Shown here: in pieces, positions 7,689-16,469 of the stretch
Layout of the letters: each line of letters begins with the position of its first letter
Position numbering within the stretch: position 1 is the first letter of the stretch
From: JAAYJS01 sp964346185
Lineage (GTDB): Bacteria > Bacillota > Clostridia > Eubacteriales > Eubacteriaceae
Reading direction: 5' to 3'
Length of the DNA: 50,053 bases
NCBI GenBank assembly: GCA_964346185.1
Contig: CAYFTR010000009.1
Span: forward strand, 1 to 50,053
Notes under the pieces: generated by a model
What the model saw: only the letters and a program-made list of their open reading frames with translations
The model's database searches: none
What the model was told of the DNA's origin: nothing
Made by a program: the position numbers and the translations under genes

Positions 7689-10600
7689 AACCGTTAACCT
7701 TAGAACTCAATAATTTCGGCCCTTTTCTCAATGAAGTGCTAGATTTTAAAAATCTTAATGAAAGCCTGTTTCTGATTACCGGACCGACAGGATCCGGTAA
7801 GAGCACCGTTTTTGACGGCATTTGCTATGCGCTTTACGGCGAAAGCAGCGGTAACATAAAGCCTCCGGATCAATTAAAAAGCCACTTTGCGGCTCCCGAT
7901 GCCACCATGTCGGTGCGTTACACCTTTGCTCTTCAAAACAAGGTATACAGCATTGTCAGGATTCCCGAGCAGGAAAGAAAAAGCCAAAGAGGTGAGGGTT
8001 TGGCACGTCAAGCCCATGAAGCCACCTTGTTGGAAATTATTGACGGTCAGGAAAAAGTTTTAGCGAGCTCTGTTTCCAAAGTTGCCACAAAGGTTACCGA
8101 ATTGGTCGGTCTCAACGCTGTCCAATTTCGTCAAATTGTCATGCTGCCCCAGGGAGAATTTTCAAAACTGTTAAAATCCAAGCAAGACGAAAAAGAAAAG
8201 CTTCTAAAAAGCATTTTCAATATGAAAGTGTTTGAAGATTTTAAAGAGGAAGTCGGTTTGCGTTACCGAGCCCGTCGAGAAGATAACCGGGGCAAACGCA
8301 AACAGTTGGAAAGCGAAAAAAGCCATTTTATTTGGCCGATTGAGGAGCTTGGTGTCGAAAATGGCAATGATTTTGTTGAAAATGCGCAGGAATGGATAAA
8401 CAGAGATCAACTAATCGCTGAAGCCGACGAGAAAGCTATCGAACATTTGGAAAAAAATATTGCCGAAGCCGACAAACATCTCCAATATAAACGCAACCTA
8501 GAGCACGACTTTATCGATTTACAAGCCGCTCTTCAAAAAGAAAAACGACTGCAAGCCGCGGAGCAAGCGATGCGCGATTTGCAGGAAAGTCATCAGCGTT
8601 ACAAAAATGTGCAACAGCTGCTGCCCCTATATACCGAGTGGCAAGCGGGGGTTGATGCGTTACAAAAATCGGAACAACGAATGTCGGAACTGGCGATCGC
8701 AATCAGTAATAGTGAAGAGGCTTTGTCTGCGGCGGAAGAAAACTACCGCTACTATCAAAGTGAGGATTACGCAAAAGTCCAGGATAACCGACAAAAAAAA
8801 CGGGATAACCTCGCGGACTATATCATATATGTCACGCGCCAACGTAAATTGGAAGATGAGATTATAAAATACACTGATCAACTGAAAATCATGGAAAAAG
8901 ATGGAGAAAAATACGCCGATTTAAACGAAAAAAAAGATCGTTTACTCAGTAAAAAACAAAGTTTGAACAAGGTGGCCATTGCTCTATTAAAAAACGAGAA
9001 TGACTTGCGTCAAACACGTCAAGATTTGGATCATCAAATACAAGCCTTGGAAACGTTAATAGAGCTGGAAAATAATCTATCTCAAAAAAAAGCCGATAAA
9101 AAACATCTGACCTCGGAGTATAAGGATTTAAGAACACAGGGCAAAGCATTGCAGGACAAACTTTTAGCTATGGAAGCCGCGATAGAAAAGGAGAAAGCGG
9201 CAACGTTATCCGAAAACTTAAGAGAAGGCGAACCTTGTCCGGTGTGCGGATCAACCTGTCATCCCCGTCCGGCAAAAAAACAAAGTACCGTTAACCGGGA
9301 GGCGTATCAAAATCTTAAAAAAAGCTGGGAAGCCCTGCGGGATCAACTGACAGCCGTTAAAACCAACGGTATCCATCTGCAACAACTTATTTTAGAGCAG
9401 CAAGCAACAATACGCGACCACCTTAACCGATGGCCGGATTTTAGAATCGCGCCTTCGGCAAATTATTCCGAGTATTTAGCAAATTTAAAAGATCGGCAAT
9501 CGGCAACTTTAAAACGGCAAGAGGCATTAAAAACAAAACAGCGGGAACTGACGGAGCAGGAAAATATATTGGAAAAACAGGAAGACCTTCTTAAAACCTA
9601 TTTGGAAAAAAAAGTCTCCTGGGAAAAACAGCACAGCGACCTCCGCGCGCGTCTGGACGAAGAAAGGGGGAAAGAAAAGGAAAACGCCGAACGCTTAGCG
9701 GAAAAAGTCGCGACATTAACCGATGCGGATTTAACAGAGCCTTTAGAAGACCGTGTTAAAAATATTCAAGAACAAATCGAAAAAGATAAACAACGCAAAA
9801 CCCGAACGGAATCCGACTTTATTCAAAAGCAAAACATTTACAATAAGCAAATCTCCGAAAGAGAGCTAATAAAGGAACGATTGACAGGGTTAAAAGATAG
9901 AAACCGAAATTACGCCGATAAGGTGAGAAGCGCAATGAAAAGTTTTAAGCTCACTGAAGAAGACTTTACCACAACGCTCCCCGATGAGGCGCAAATGGCT
10001 GCCGATGAAAAACAATTGGAAAACTACCGCGCGGAGAAATCGGCCAATACACAAACCGTTAAAAGTTTAAAGGTACGTTTGGCAGGTAAAAAAAGAGAAG
10101 ATTTAAAACCGTTGGAAGCCGCCTTAAAGGAGCAAAGAGAACTGCTGTTAGCTAAACACAAAGATAAAACTCTAAGGAAAGAACGATTGGCGCAAAATAA
10201 AAAAACATTAAAAAAAATCATCGGATTGCATGACCAATTACAGCTGAGCGAAAAAAAAGAAGTGTTTTATCGAAACTTGGAACAAACTGTTCGAGGTACC
10301 CTGTCGGGTTCCAAACGCGTCAGCTTTGAACGTTTTATTTTAACCGCCTATCTTCAGGATATTTTAGATGCTTCCAACCATTTTTTAAACCGTATGTCTT
10401 CCGGTCGTTATCTTTTAAAAACTCGAGACTGGGAAACCGGCGGTGGCTTGGAAATAGAGGTGGAAGACGCCTATACAGGAAAGATACGCAGTGCCGATAC
10501 ATTGTCAGGCGGGGAAACCTTTATGGCGGCTCTATCTATGGCGATGGGGCTCTCCGATACACTTCAAAGCAAAAGCGGTGGCATCGTGTTGGAAACCATT

Positions 10601-10795
10601 TTTATCGACGAAGGTTTTGCCACCTTAGATCCGATTTCTTTAGACAAAGCTGTCGAAAGTCTGGCACTCTTACAAAGTATGCATCGCGGGGTCGGTGTGA
10701 TTTCCCATGTTCAAGGCTTAAAAGACAGAATCGATCATAAAATTCAAATAGAGAAGACCGAACAGGGTTCTTACATTCATATCGATGCGTATTAA
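7685..10795 (+). CDS. sbcC: Exonuclease SbcC (Rad50-type ATPase subunit)
   Basis: A 1036-residue SMC-like ATPase. The N terminus carries Walker A GPTGSGKSTVFD (about 35-46) and the Q-loop region QFRQIVMLPQGEF. Two long coiled coils meet at a zinc hook CPVC (in GEPCPVCGSTCHP, near residue 517). The C-terminal half has the ABC signature LSGGETFMAALSMAMGL, Walker B IFIDEGFATLD and a final switch His. The protein tethers and remodels DNA ends with SbcD. It is complete, of normal length, and coupled to sbcD by a 4-bp overlap. Confidence 0.97.
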   Translation: MKPLTLELNNFGPFLNEVLDFKNLNESLFLITGPTGSGKSTVFDGICYALYGESSGNIKPPDQLKSHFAAPDATMSVRYTFALQNKVYSIVRIPEQERKSQRGEGLARQAHEATLLEIIDGQEKVLASSVSKVATKVTELVGLNAVQFRQIVMLPQGEFSKLLKSKQDEKEKLLKSIFNMKVFEDFKEEVGLRYRARREDNRGKRKQLESEKSHFIWPIEELGVENGNDFVENAQEWINRDQLIAEADEKAIEHLEKNIAEADKHLQYKRNLEHDFIDLQAALQKEKRLQAAEQAMRDLQESHQRYKNVQQLLPLYTEWQAGVDALQKSEQRMSELAIAISNSEEALSAAEENYRYYQSEDYAKVQDNRQKKRDNLADYIIYVTRQRKLEDEIIKYTDQLKIMEKDGEKYADLNEKKDRLLSKKQSLNKVAIALLKNENDLRQTRQDLDHQIQALETLIELENNLSQKKADKKHLTSEYKDLRTQGKALQDKLLAMEAAIEKEKAATLSENLREGEPCPVCGSTCHPRPAKKQSTVNREAYQNLKKSWEALRDQLTAVKTNGIHLQQLILEQQATIRDHLNRWPDFRIAPSANYSEYLANLKDRQSATLKRQEALKTKQRELTEQENILEKQEDLLKTYLEKKVSWEKQHSDLRARLDEERGKEKENAERLAEKVATLTDADLTEPLEDRVKNIQEQIEKDKQRKTRTESDFIQKQNIYNKQISERELIKERLTGLKDRNRNYADKVRSAMKSFKLTEEDFTTTLPDEAQMAADEKQLENYRAEKSANTQTVKSLKVRLAGKKREDLKPLEAALKEQRELLLAKHKDKTLRKERLAQNKKTLKKIIGLHDQLQLSEKKEVFYRNLEQTVRGTLSGSKRVSFERFILTAYLQDILDASNHFLNRMSSGRYLLKTRDWETGGGLEIEVEDAYTGKIRSADTLSGGETFMAALSMAMGLSDTLQSKSGGIVLETIFIDEGFATLDPISLDKAVESLALLQSMHRGVGVISHVQGLKDRIDHKIQIEKTEQGSYIHIDAY

Positions 10796-10862
10796 GAATC
10801 GATCTATTTATGAAATTTAAAGGAAGGCGTGGTATAGTTTCATCTTAAGAAGGAGATTTAAT

Positions 10863-11414
10863 ATGAAAGTAACGATTTTGATGGGAAGCCAACGCCCGAA
10901 AGGCCACACGGCGGATTTGGCGCAATACGTAAAAAACAAGTTACCCGAAGCGGATATAACAGAGCTTCATACCCGGAAGCTGTCAATTAAAGACTGTATT
11001 GCATGCGATAAATGCATTGAATTACAGGGAAGCTGTATCTTAAAAGATGACGATATGCACGATGTATATCGCGCCATCGAAACATGTGATGTATTGGTCG
11101 TCGCATCGCCGGTGTATTTCAGTGCTTTCCCGAGTCCGTTAAAGACCTTGATAGATCGTTGTCAAATGTTTTATAATTTAAAAGATCGCTCCCATATTCC
11201 CGATAAAAAAGTTTTATTACTGGAAGTCGGCGGCGCGAGACATTATAAAAATCAATTTGTGGCAAACTATTGTATTATGGAATGGATGTTAAAAGACATC
11301 AACGGTGAGTTGGTGGCTGATATTGGTTTTCCCAACACGGACCGTGTTCCCGCTCTGGAAAATGAAGAAAAAATGGCTCTACTGGATGAAGCCGTCAAAA
11401 AACTAAAGGAGTAA
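10863..11414 (+). CDS. NAD(P)H-dependent flavin oxidoreductase with cysteine cluster
   Basis: A 183-residue flavodoxin-fold protein. The FMN phosphate loop is GSQRPKGHT (residues 8-16), followed by a compact cysteine motif C-x2-C-x2-C ending in GSC (CIACDKCIELQGSC, about 40-53). This motif is typical of iron-sulfur flavoproteins and related NADPH-dependent FMN reductases. SPVYFSAFPSPLKTLIDR is the conserved flavin-contact loop. It ends 3 bp before thioredoxin in the same operon, which suggests thiol/flavin redox chemistry. The physiological substrate is unknown. Confidence 0.85.
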   Translation: MKVTILMGSQRPKGHTADLAQYVKNKLPEADITELHTRKLSIKDCIACDKCIELQGSCILKDDDMHDVYRAIETCDVLVVASPVYFSAFPSPLKTLIDRCQMFYNLKDRSHIPDKKVLLLEVGGARHYKNQFVANYCIMEWMLKDINGELVADIGFPNTDRVPALENEEKMALLDEAVKKLKE

Positions 11415-11417
11415 GCT

Positions 11418-11741
11418 ATGGCAAAAATAATTCAATCCAACAATTTTCAAGAAGAAGTTTTACAAGATAAAGGTGTTGTTCTGGTCGATTTTTTCGCGAC
11501 CTGGTGTGGACCGTGTAAATCCCTGGCACCCATCTTGGATAATGTTTCAAAAGAATTTGAAGGCAAGGCAAAAGTGCTGAAAGTGGATGTCGATGAAGAC
11601 AATGCCTTGGCGATGGAGTACCGTGTAATGAGCGTACCGACAATGAAAATCTTTAAAAACGGAGAAGTGGTGGAAACCTTGGTCGGCTTACGCGGCGAAG
11701 CGGAACTGAGAGAAAAACTCAACTATTACCTGGCAGGTTGA
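11418..11741 (+). CDS. trxA: Thioredoxin
   Basis: A 107-residue single-domain thioredoxin. The active site WCGPCK is in the classical position (about 29-34), and the cis-Pro loop SVPTMKIF is present. AAAGGAG lies immediately upstream, overlapping the end of the flavin oxidoreductase gene. It reduces protein disulfides in the cytoplasm; no thioredoxin reductase is seen nearby. The adjacent flavoprotein could be an electron donor or partner, but that is inference. Confidence 0.95.
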   Translation: MAKIIQSNNFQEEVLQDKGVVLVDFFATWCGPCKSLAPILDNVSKEFEGKAKVLKVDVDEDNALAMEYRVMSVPTMKIFKNGEVVETLVGLRGEAELREKLNYYLAG

Positions 11742-11811
11742 TGCTCCGACAAATGGTTGCAGATTTTTAAAGGCAATCATTCAAGGTTTTCATTTATTTA
11801 AAAGAACATCT

Positions 11812-11851
11812 AAACACCCGCTTGAGACGGCATTCTCAGGGGGGTGTTTTT
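11812..11851 (+). terminator. Intrinsic terminator of the flavoprotein-thioredoxin operon
   Basis: The outer stem AAACACCC/GGGTGTTT (11812-11819 with 11842-11849) and inner stem TGAGA/TCTCA are followed by T residues. Confidence 0.85.
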
Positions 11852-11900
11852 ATGAAATAAAAAATGTATGATCCGACAAACGGATTTAAAAAGGAGTTGT

Positions 11901-12707
11901 ATGAATTTTACCGATTTTTCGCCGATGACCTTGGCTTTAGTGGCGGGCCTGTTTACATGGGCAACTACCGCTCTCGGGGCATCGACGGTGTTTTTCTTTA
12001 ATCAAATTAACCGCAAAGTCAACAATGCAATGCTCGGCTTTGCCTCGGGTGTTATGATAGCCGCCAGTTTTTGGTCTTTATTGGCACCGGCAATCGAAAT
12101 GGCGGAAGAAGGGCCTTTGCCACCTTACATTCCGGCTTTGGTCGGATTTTTGGCGGGCGGTGCTTTTTTGTGGCTCCTGGATAAAACCTTGCCCCATCTT
12201 CATGTTGGCTCCGAGCAGGCGGAAGGTATTTCGACCTCATGGCACAGCTCAATGCTAATGTTTTTGGCGGTTACCTTTCACAATATCCCGGAGGGTATGG
12301 CCGTAGGAGTGGCTTTCGGAGGGCTGGCCTTGGGAGATGTAGGTGTTTCCTTGGCGGGTGCCTTGTCTTTGGCAATCGGTATCGGTATACAAAACATTCC
12401 CGAAGGCGCGGCGGTGTCCATCCCTATGCGTCGAGAAAACATGTCGCGTTTTAAAGCGTTTATGTACGGTCAGTTTACGGGAATGGTAGAGCCGATAGCG
12501 GCGGTTGTCGGTGCTCTTGCCGTTATTCGCGCAAAAGCAATTTTACCCTATGCGCTTGCCTTTGCGGCCGGTGCCATGATTTATGTCGTAGCGGAAGAAT
12601 TAATTCCCGAATCGAAACTGGTGGAAGAAGAGGGCGAAGATGTCGCCACCATCGGACTGATGATCGGCTTTGCCGTGATGATGCTCTTAGATGTTGCTCT
12701 GGGTTAA
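11901..12707 (+). CDS. ZIP family divalent metal transporter, ZupT-like
   Basis: A 268-residue membrane protein with about eight transmembrane helices. It carries both metal-binding ZIP signatures: HNIPEGMAVGVAFGG (helix IV) and QNIPEGAAVSIPMR (helix V). ZIP proteins import zinc, iron or manganese; the ion here cannot be specified. The ATG at 11901 follows AAAAAGGAG. An upstream ATG at 11868 precedes the binding site and is rejected. The endonuclease IV gene starts 3 bp after the stop. That enzyme needs zinc, so co-expression may be meaningful, but this is inference. Confidence 0.92.
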   Translation: MNFTDFSPMTLALVAGLFTWATTALGASTVFFFNQINRKVNNAMLGFASGVMIAASFWSLLAPAIEMAEEGPLPPYIPALVGFLAGGAFLWLLDKTLPHLHVGSEQAEGISTSWHSSMLMFLAVTFHNIPEGMAVGVAFGGLALGDVGVSLAGALSLAIGIGIQNIPEGAAVSIPMRRENMSRFKAFMYGQFTGMVEPIAAVVGALAVIRAKAILPYALAFAAGAMIYVVAEELIPESKLVEEEGEDVATIGLMIGFAVMMLLDVALG

Positions 12708-12710
12708 AAT

Positions 12711-13544
12711 ATGTTGCGGATAGGACCACATTTATCCATTGCTAAAGGTTTTGAGGCTGCCGTGGCAAATGCCCGTCACGTTTATGCGAACACCTTTCAG
12801 TTTTTTACCAGAAACCCCAGGGGAGGTCGTGCCAGAGTTTGGCGAGAAGAGGAAATAAACTATTTAAATGATGCCGTAGCTACCGGCTTCGGCCCCTTGC
12901 TTGCCCATGCGCCCTATACTTTAAATATGGCTTCAAAAGGGGAAAGTACATTAGAATTTGCGGAGATGGCGTTTCGGGAAGATTTACAGCGTCTGGAAAA
13001 CATACCCTGTAAGCTTTATAACTTTCATCCCGGAAGCCATGTGGGACAAGGCGTTGCAAAAGGAATCGACAAAATACTTAAAATCCTTAATGCTGTCATG
13101 TGGAAAGAGCAAAGCACGCTTGTGCTTTTGGAAACCATGTCCGGTAAAGGGAGTGAAATCGGATCTCGATTTGAGGAGTTGTCGCAGATAATAAAAGGTA
13201 GCGACTACCCCGAGCACTTGGGCGTTTGTTTAGATACTTGCCATGTTTATTCCGCCGGGTATGACATTGTCAATGATTTGGACGGGGTATTGGAGGTATT
13301 TGATACCCATATCGGAATAAATCGGTTAAAAGCCATTCATTTAAACGATAGTTTAACGCCCTTTAACAGTAAAAAAGACCGCCACGCCCCCTTGGGTAAA
13401 GGGACCATCGGTTGGGAAACTTTTGAGACCATCATCAAACATCCGTTCTTAAAGGAGATCCCTTTTTTCTTGGAAACGCCCCATGAAAATTTAGAGGGTT
13501 ACGGCGATGAAATAAAACAATTAACCGCTGTCTACCACACTTAA
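12711..13544 (+). CDS. nfo: Deoxyribonuclease IV (AP endonuclease)
   Basis: A 277-residue TIM-barrel endonuclease of the Nfo family. The zinc-ligand motifs are present: GPHLSI (residues 5-10), NFHPGSH, LETMSG, VCLDTCHVYSAGYD, HLNDS, and a C-terminal FFLETPHE. It cleaves DNA 5' to abasic sites in base excision repair. It follows the ZIP transporter gene after 3 bp and probably shares its transcript. Length is standard and no catalytic residue is missing. Confidence 0.96.
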   Translation: MLRIGPHLSIAKGFEAAVANARHVYANTFQFFTRNPRGGRARVWREEEINYLNDAVATGFGPLLAHAPYTLNMASKGESTLEFAEMAFREDLQRLENIPCKLYNFHPGSHVGQGVAKGIDKILKILNAVMWKEQSTLVLLETMSGKGSEIGSRFEELSQIIKGSDYPEHLGVCLDTCHVYSAGYDIVNDLDGVLEVFDTHIGINRLKAIHLNDSLTPFNSKKDRHAPLGKGTIGWETFETIIKHPFLKEIPFFLETPHENLEGYGDEIKQLTAVYHT

Positions 13545-13704
13545 TCTTATTCATCGGTGTTACTTTTTAATAATCGAAAAAAATTTGCTTGCTTGAACGT
13601 TGTAAAATGATTGTGTTTAAAAAGTTATTGTCGGTTGCTCCGGACCGTCTGCTCCGATGCCCGTTCGCTAAAAACTGTTTGTCGATTTTATAGTTACCGA
13701 TAAT

Positions 13705-13735
13705 AAAAAAAAGCCGGGATGTCCCGGCTTTTTTA
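13705..13735. terminator. Bidirectional intrinsic terminator
   Basis: A 9-bp GC-rich stem (AAGCCGGGA/TCCCGGCTT, 13711-13730) has six flanking As and Ts, between nfo and the convergent ECF gene. Confidence 0.93.
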
Positions 13736-13782
13736 ATCTCGTATTATATCGGATATTCCGTTATAATTTTCGAGAGAAGTGT

Positions 13783-14292
13783 TTATTCTTTTTCTTTTTT
13801 AAAAAGTGCTTTGGACAAGGCAAGGTAAACAATTGCCGCCAATACGACATTTACCGTCGAAGCGATGAGTAACGGGCCGATCATCGGGGTGAAGAATGCC
13901 ATAACGGAAGGTGCAACACCCATTGCTTTTGCCATAACGGCCGATGCATAAGTCATTACAGGACCGTTAATAAGAATTGCAACGACGGAAGCTAAAATAA
14001 TATTGGTTTTTTTGTACAGGTAACCGTAAAACCAGCAAGCCGCCGCCATACAAAGGGCTATTAAGGCATGCATAGGCATCGATAAGGGGAAGCTGGCCAA
14101 CAAGGCGGAAAAAAGATGCCCGACAGCCCCGACAACAGCCCCGATCGGGCCTCCCAGCAACAAGGCTGCAAAGTAAGCGGGCATGGCATCCAAGGCAACG
14201 GAACCTAAAATTTTAATCATTCCGCCGAGATAGGACAGGGCGATTAAAAGAGCCATTAAAACCATTTTTTGTGTTTTGGAACGGTTATTCAT
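13783..14292 (-). CDS. ECF transporter S-component (substrate unassigned)
   Basis: A 169-residue integral membrane protein with about six hydrophobic segments and a lysine-rich C terminus, the size and shape of an ECF vitamin-uptake S-component. The central segment LDAMPAYFAALLLGGPIGAV, followed shortly by GHLFSALLASFPLSMPMH, is typical of this superfamily. No EcfA/A'/T genes are in the window, so it would share a general ECF module. A corrinoid protein lies 2 kb away, so a cobamide precursor is one possible substrate. Residues alone do not settle it. Confidence 0.8.
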   Translation of the reverse strand: MNNRSKTQKMVLMALLIALSYLGGMIKILGSVALDAMPAYFAALLLGGPIGAVVGAVGHLFSALLASFPLSMPMHALIALCMAAACWFYGYLYKKTNIILASVVAILINGPVMTYASAVMAKAMGVAPSVMAFFTPMIGPLLIASTVNVVLAAIVYLALSKALFKKEKE

Positions 14293-14334
14293 ATAACTTT
14301 CCTTTCTGTGTAAAAATAAATTCGTTATTTATTC

Positions 14335-14363
14335 ATTATAACAAATAGAGAAAGCAGGTGCAA
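14335..14363 (-). promoter_or_regulatory. Promoter of the ECF S-component gene
   Basis: On the minus strand TTGCAC (14358-14363), a 17-bp spacer and TATAAT (14335-14340) lie 43 bp upstream of the start. The divergent ROK gene starts only 76 bp away, so the control regions overlap. Confidence 0.65.
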
Positions 14364-14368
14364 AGGGA

Positions 14369-15295
14369 ATGAAAATAGGAATCGATTTAGGCGGAACCAA
14401 CATTGCCGCGGGGTTGGTCGACAATCAGGGAGAGCTCATAAAAGTATTATCGGAGGCAACGCCGAAAACACAAAGTGCCATTATTGAGGTGATGGTGCGT
14501 TTAGCAAAAAAATTAACGGCGGGTACCAGGGTTCAAATGATAGGTATCGGCGTGCCCGGGGTTTTATCCGCCGACGGCAAAAGAGTTGTCTCTTGCCCCA
14601 ATGCCGATATGACCGACACCCCCTTGGTTCAAATCATGGAAACGTTCATGGAACCGCCGGTGTATCTGGTTAACGACGCCAATGCCGCAGGGTTGGCGGA
14701 AAGCTATTACGGAGCACTCAAAGGCGAGGAGAACGCCGCCATGCTTACCTTGGGAACGGGAATCGGCGGCTATTTGATGGTTGCGGGCAAAATGGTAACC
14801 GGAGCTCACGGCTGTGCGACGGAGTTGGGGCATACCTATGTCGGCCCCCGCCACTACAATTGTGGCTGTGGTCTTAACGGTTGTTTGGAAACATTTTCTT
14901 CTATACGGGGCTTAAAGGCTTCGGTTGTTAAGGTTTTGGAAGAGGGTGTTGTGAGTGAGGTATTGGCAAAAAGCGCGAAAGAAAACAAATTAAACGGAAA
15001 ACTGATTTTGGATAGAGCAAAAACGGGCGACCCTGTCGCCTTAATCGCATTTGACACGATGGTATATGGCTTGTCCGTTGCCATCAGAAATTTAATACTT
15101 TTTACCGACCCTGCCGTTATCGCTTTCGGCGGCGGTTTGGCCGGTGCGGGAGATTTTCTCTTTAATGCTTTAAAAGATGCACTCATACCTGGCCAATTGG
15201 CTTTTCCGAATATCGCTGTTCCTAAATTGGTGTCGGCCGAATTGGGGAATGATGCGGGCATTATCGGTGCGACATTATTGGACCGTCTCAATTAA
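14369..15295 (+). CDS. ROK family sugar kinase, probable glucokinase
   Basis: A 308-residue ROK kinase. The phosphate loop is GIDLGGTNIAAG (residues 3-14), the catalytic Asp lies in NDANAAGLAE, the ATP-binding Gly-rich motif is LGTGIGG, and the zinc site is CGCGLNGCLET. The GH motif (ELGHT) preceding the cysteines fits glucokinases of Firmicutes. It phosphorylates glucose or a related hexose with ATP. It lacks an N-terminal helix-turn-helix, so it is an enzyme rather than a ROK repressor. It is monocistronic and divergent from the ECF gene. Confidence 0.9.
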   Translation: MKIGIDLGGTNIAAGLVDNQGELIKVLSEATPKTQSAIIEVMVRLAKKLTAGTRVQMIGIGVPGVLSADGKRVVSCPNADMTDTPLVQIMETFMEPPVYLVNDANAAGLAESYYGALKGEENAAMLTLGTGIGGYLMVAGKMVTGAHGCATELGHTYVGPRHYNCGCGLNGCLETFSSIRGLKASVVKVLEEGVVSEVLAKSAKENKLNGKLILDRAKTGDPVALIAFDTMVYGLSVAIRNLILFTDPAVIAFGGGLAGAGDFLFNALKDALIPGQLAFPNIAVPKLVSAELGNDAGIIGATLLDRLN

Positions 15296-15336
15296 TTAAA
15301 GAATTGTCGGACAGCAAGTTTCGTGATAAAAATAAG

Positions 15337-15375
15337 TAACGCCGAACAAAGTTGTCGCTCGGCGTTAGTATCGGT
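15337..15375. terminator. Hairpin between convergent ROK kinase and rubredoxin
   Basis: A 9-bp stem (TAACGCCGA with TCGGCGTTA, 15337-15345 and 15359-15367) lies between two convergent genes. The T tract is short, so termination strength is uncertain. Confidence 0.55.
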
Positions 15376-15376
15376 T

Positions 15377-15538
15377 TTAGTTATCTAATGAAAATTCGGA
15401 TGTCGGCGCGCCGCAATCCGGGCAAACCCAATCTTCGGGCAGATCTGCAAAGGCTGTTCCCGGTTCGACACCGTTATCCGGATCACCCACCGCTGGGTCG
15501 TAAACATAACCGCATAAATCACAAATGTATTTTTCCAT
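15377..15538 (-). CDS. Rubredoxin
   Basis: A 53-residue rubredoxin with the two iron-binding CxxCG knuckles, YICDLCGYVYDP and WVCPDCGAP, which place one Fe in four Cys. The start is the ATG at 15538, preceded by AAGGAGG; an upstream in-frame ATG precedes the binding site. It is a small cytoplasmic electron carrier, common in anaerobes, that feeds superoxide reductase or peroxidase systems. No such partner is adjacent. Confidence 0.97.
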   Translation of the reverse strand: MEKYICDLCGYVYDPAVGDPDNGVEPGTAFADLPEDWVCPDCGAPTSEFSLDN

Positions 15539-15586
15539 AATAACCTCCTTAAAAAATATTAACAACAGTATACCTGATTTTAATGT

Positions 15587-15615
15587 AACTTTCCTTAGAA
15601 TGCTTAAGGAAAGTT
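15587..15615. terminator. Hairpin downstream of the DUF2284 gene
   Basis: An 11-bp stem (AACTTTCCTTA with TAAGGAAAGTT) immediately follows the DUF2284 stop on the minus strand. The poly-U tail in that direction is poor, so it may be an attenuating or stabilising hairpin. Confidence 0.4.
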
Positions 15616-15616
15616 T

Positions 15617-16153
15617 TTAATCGTTATAAATGATCATACCGATAATGGTAATGCTTTTAGGTCCGTTATTATAGACCAATCCGGTTGTTTTGGAAAGCTG
15701 AACAACATCGACACCGCAACCTTCAAGGGAGGGCTTGGCATCATCGGGGAAGCGACAGGGAAGTTCCTCCAAAAGGGCACAGGTTTTACATAAGGTACAG
15801 CTACCAGAAGACAACACACTTCCGTCGATACCGGCACCCCTAATTTCTCTGTGTATTTTATCGTTTATTTTAGTAAAGCCTTTGATAATATCATTGTAAT
15901 GCTTGTATTCCTTTCGATCTTTAAAAAAATGCACTTGGCTGAACAAAATACCCTTTTTATAAGAATAAATCATTTTGCCGCATTCTTCCAATGAGCCGAG
16001 GTAGGGCGGGCACATATAGTTTTTGCCATAGTGACCGCAATCGTTTTTTTCGCATGCGGCTCGTACGTCTTCCGTGATATGTACCGTTGAAAGATCAACC
16101 GCTACAACTTCGTGTAAATTGTATTTATCCAGAATAGCTTTAATTTTATCCAT
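15617..16153 (-). CDS. DUF2284 domain protein, predicted metal-binding
   Basis: A 178-residue protein with two cysteine clusters. The N-terminal one is ACEKNDCGHYGKNYMCPP; the C-terminal one, CTLCKTCALLEELPCRFP, is ferredoxin-like and is followed by KPSLEGCGVDV. Both are hallmarks of DUF2284, a family of unknown function common in anaerobes and often near cobamide or methyltransfer genes. AAGGAGGTG precedes the start. A corrinoid-protein operon begins 316 bp away on the other strand, which fits that pattern without proving a link. Confidence 0.88.
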   Translation of the reverse strand: MDKIKAILDKYNLHEVVAVDLSTVHITEDVRAACEKNDCGHYGKNYMCPPYLGSLEECGKMIYSYKKGILFSQVHFFKDRKEYKHYNDIIKGFTKINDKIHREIRGAGIDGSVLSSGSCTLCKTCALLEELPCRFPDDAKPSLEGCGVDVVQLSKTTGLVYNNGPKSITIIGMIIYND

Positions 16154-16469
16154 GATTCACCTCCTTTTATATTTTAACATAAATGTGCCGAGGGACATTA
16201 TTGTTTATTAAGTAACAAACTTAAAAAAATTGCTCTAATAAATGACGATTGCCAAATAAATAAAGTATTATTATGATAAAATTTACTTATTGTATATTCA
16301 TGTATTGAGAAGTATGGTATACTTAAGTTATATTTTTAACTAACATTATTAGTGTACATAAATATGTGTTAAAAACGGTCTTCCAATTTTATAGCACTGT
16401 ATAGTCATGTAAAACACATTCAATGAATAACCAATAAGCTGGACACTTGCGTGCAGTGAAGGAGGCACA
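16154..16469. promoter_or_regulatory. AT-rich divergent control region upstream of the corrinoid operon
   Basis: This 316-bp region has no gene. It contains an extended -10 (TGGTATACT, TATACT at 16318-16323) overlapping the dyad AAGTAT-ggt-ATACTT (16310-16324), a plausible GntR-type operator. It lies about 147 bp upstream of the corrinoid gene. I see no cobalamin riboswitch. Confidence 0.4.

Noticed and set aside
16154..16469. Cobalamin riboswitch upstream of the corrinoid protein
   Set aside because: No B12-box-like GCCACTG sequence on either strand; the region is uniformly AT-rich.
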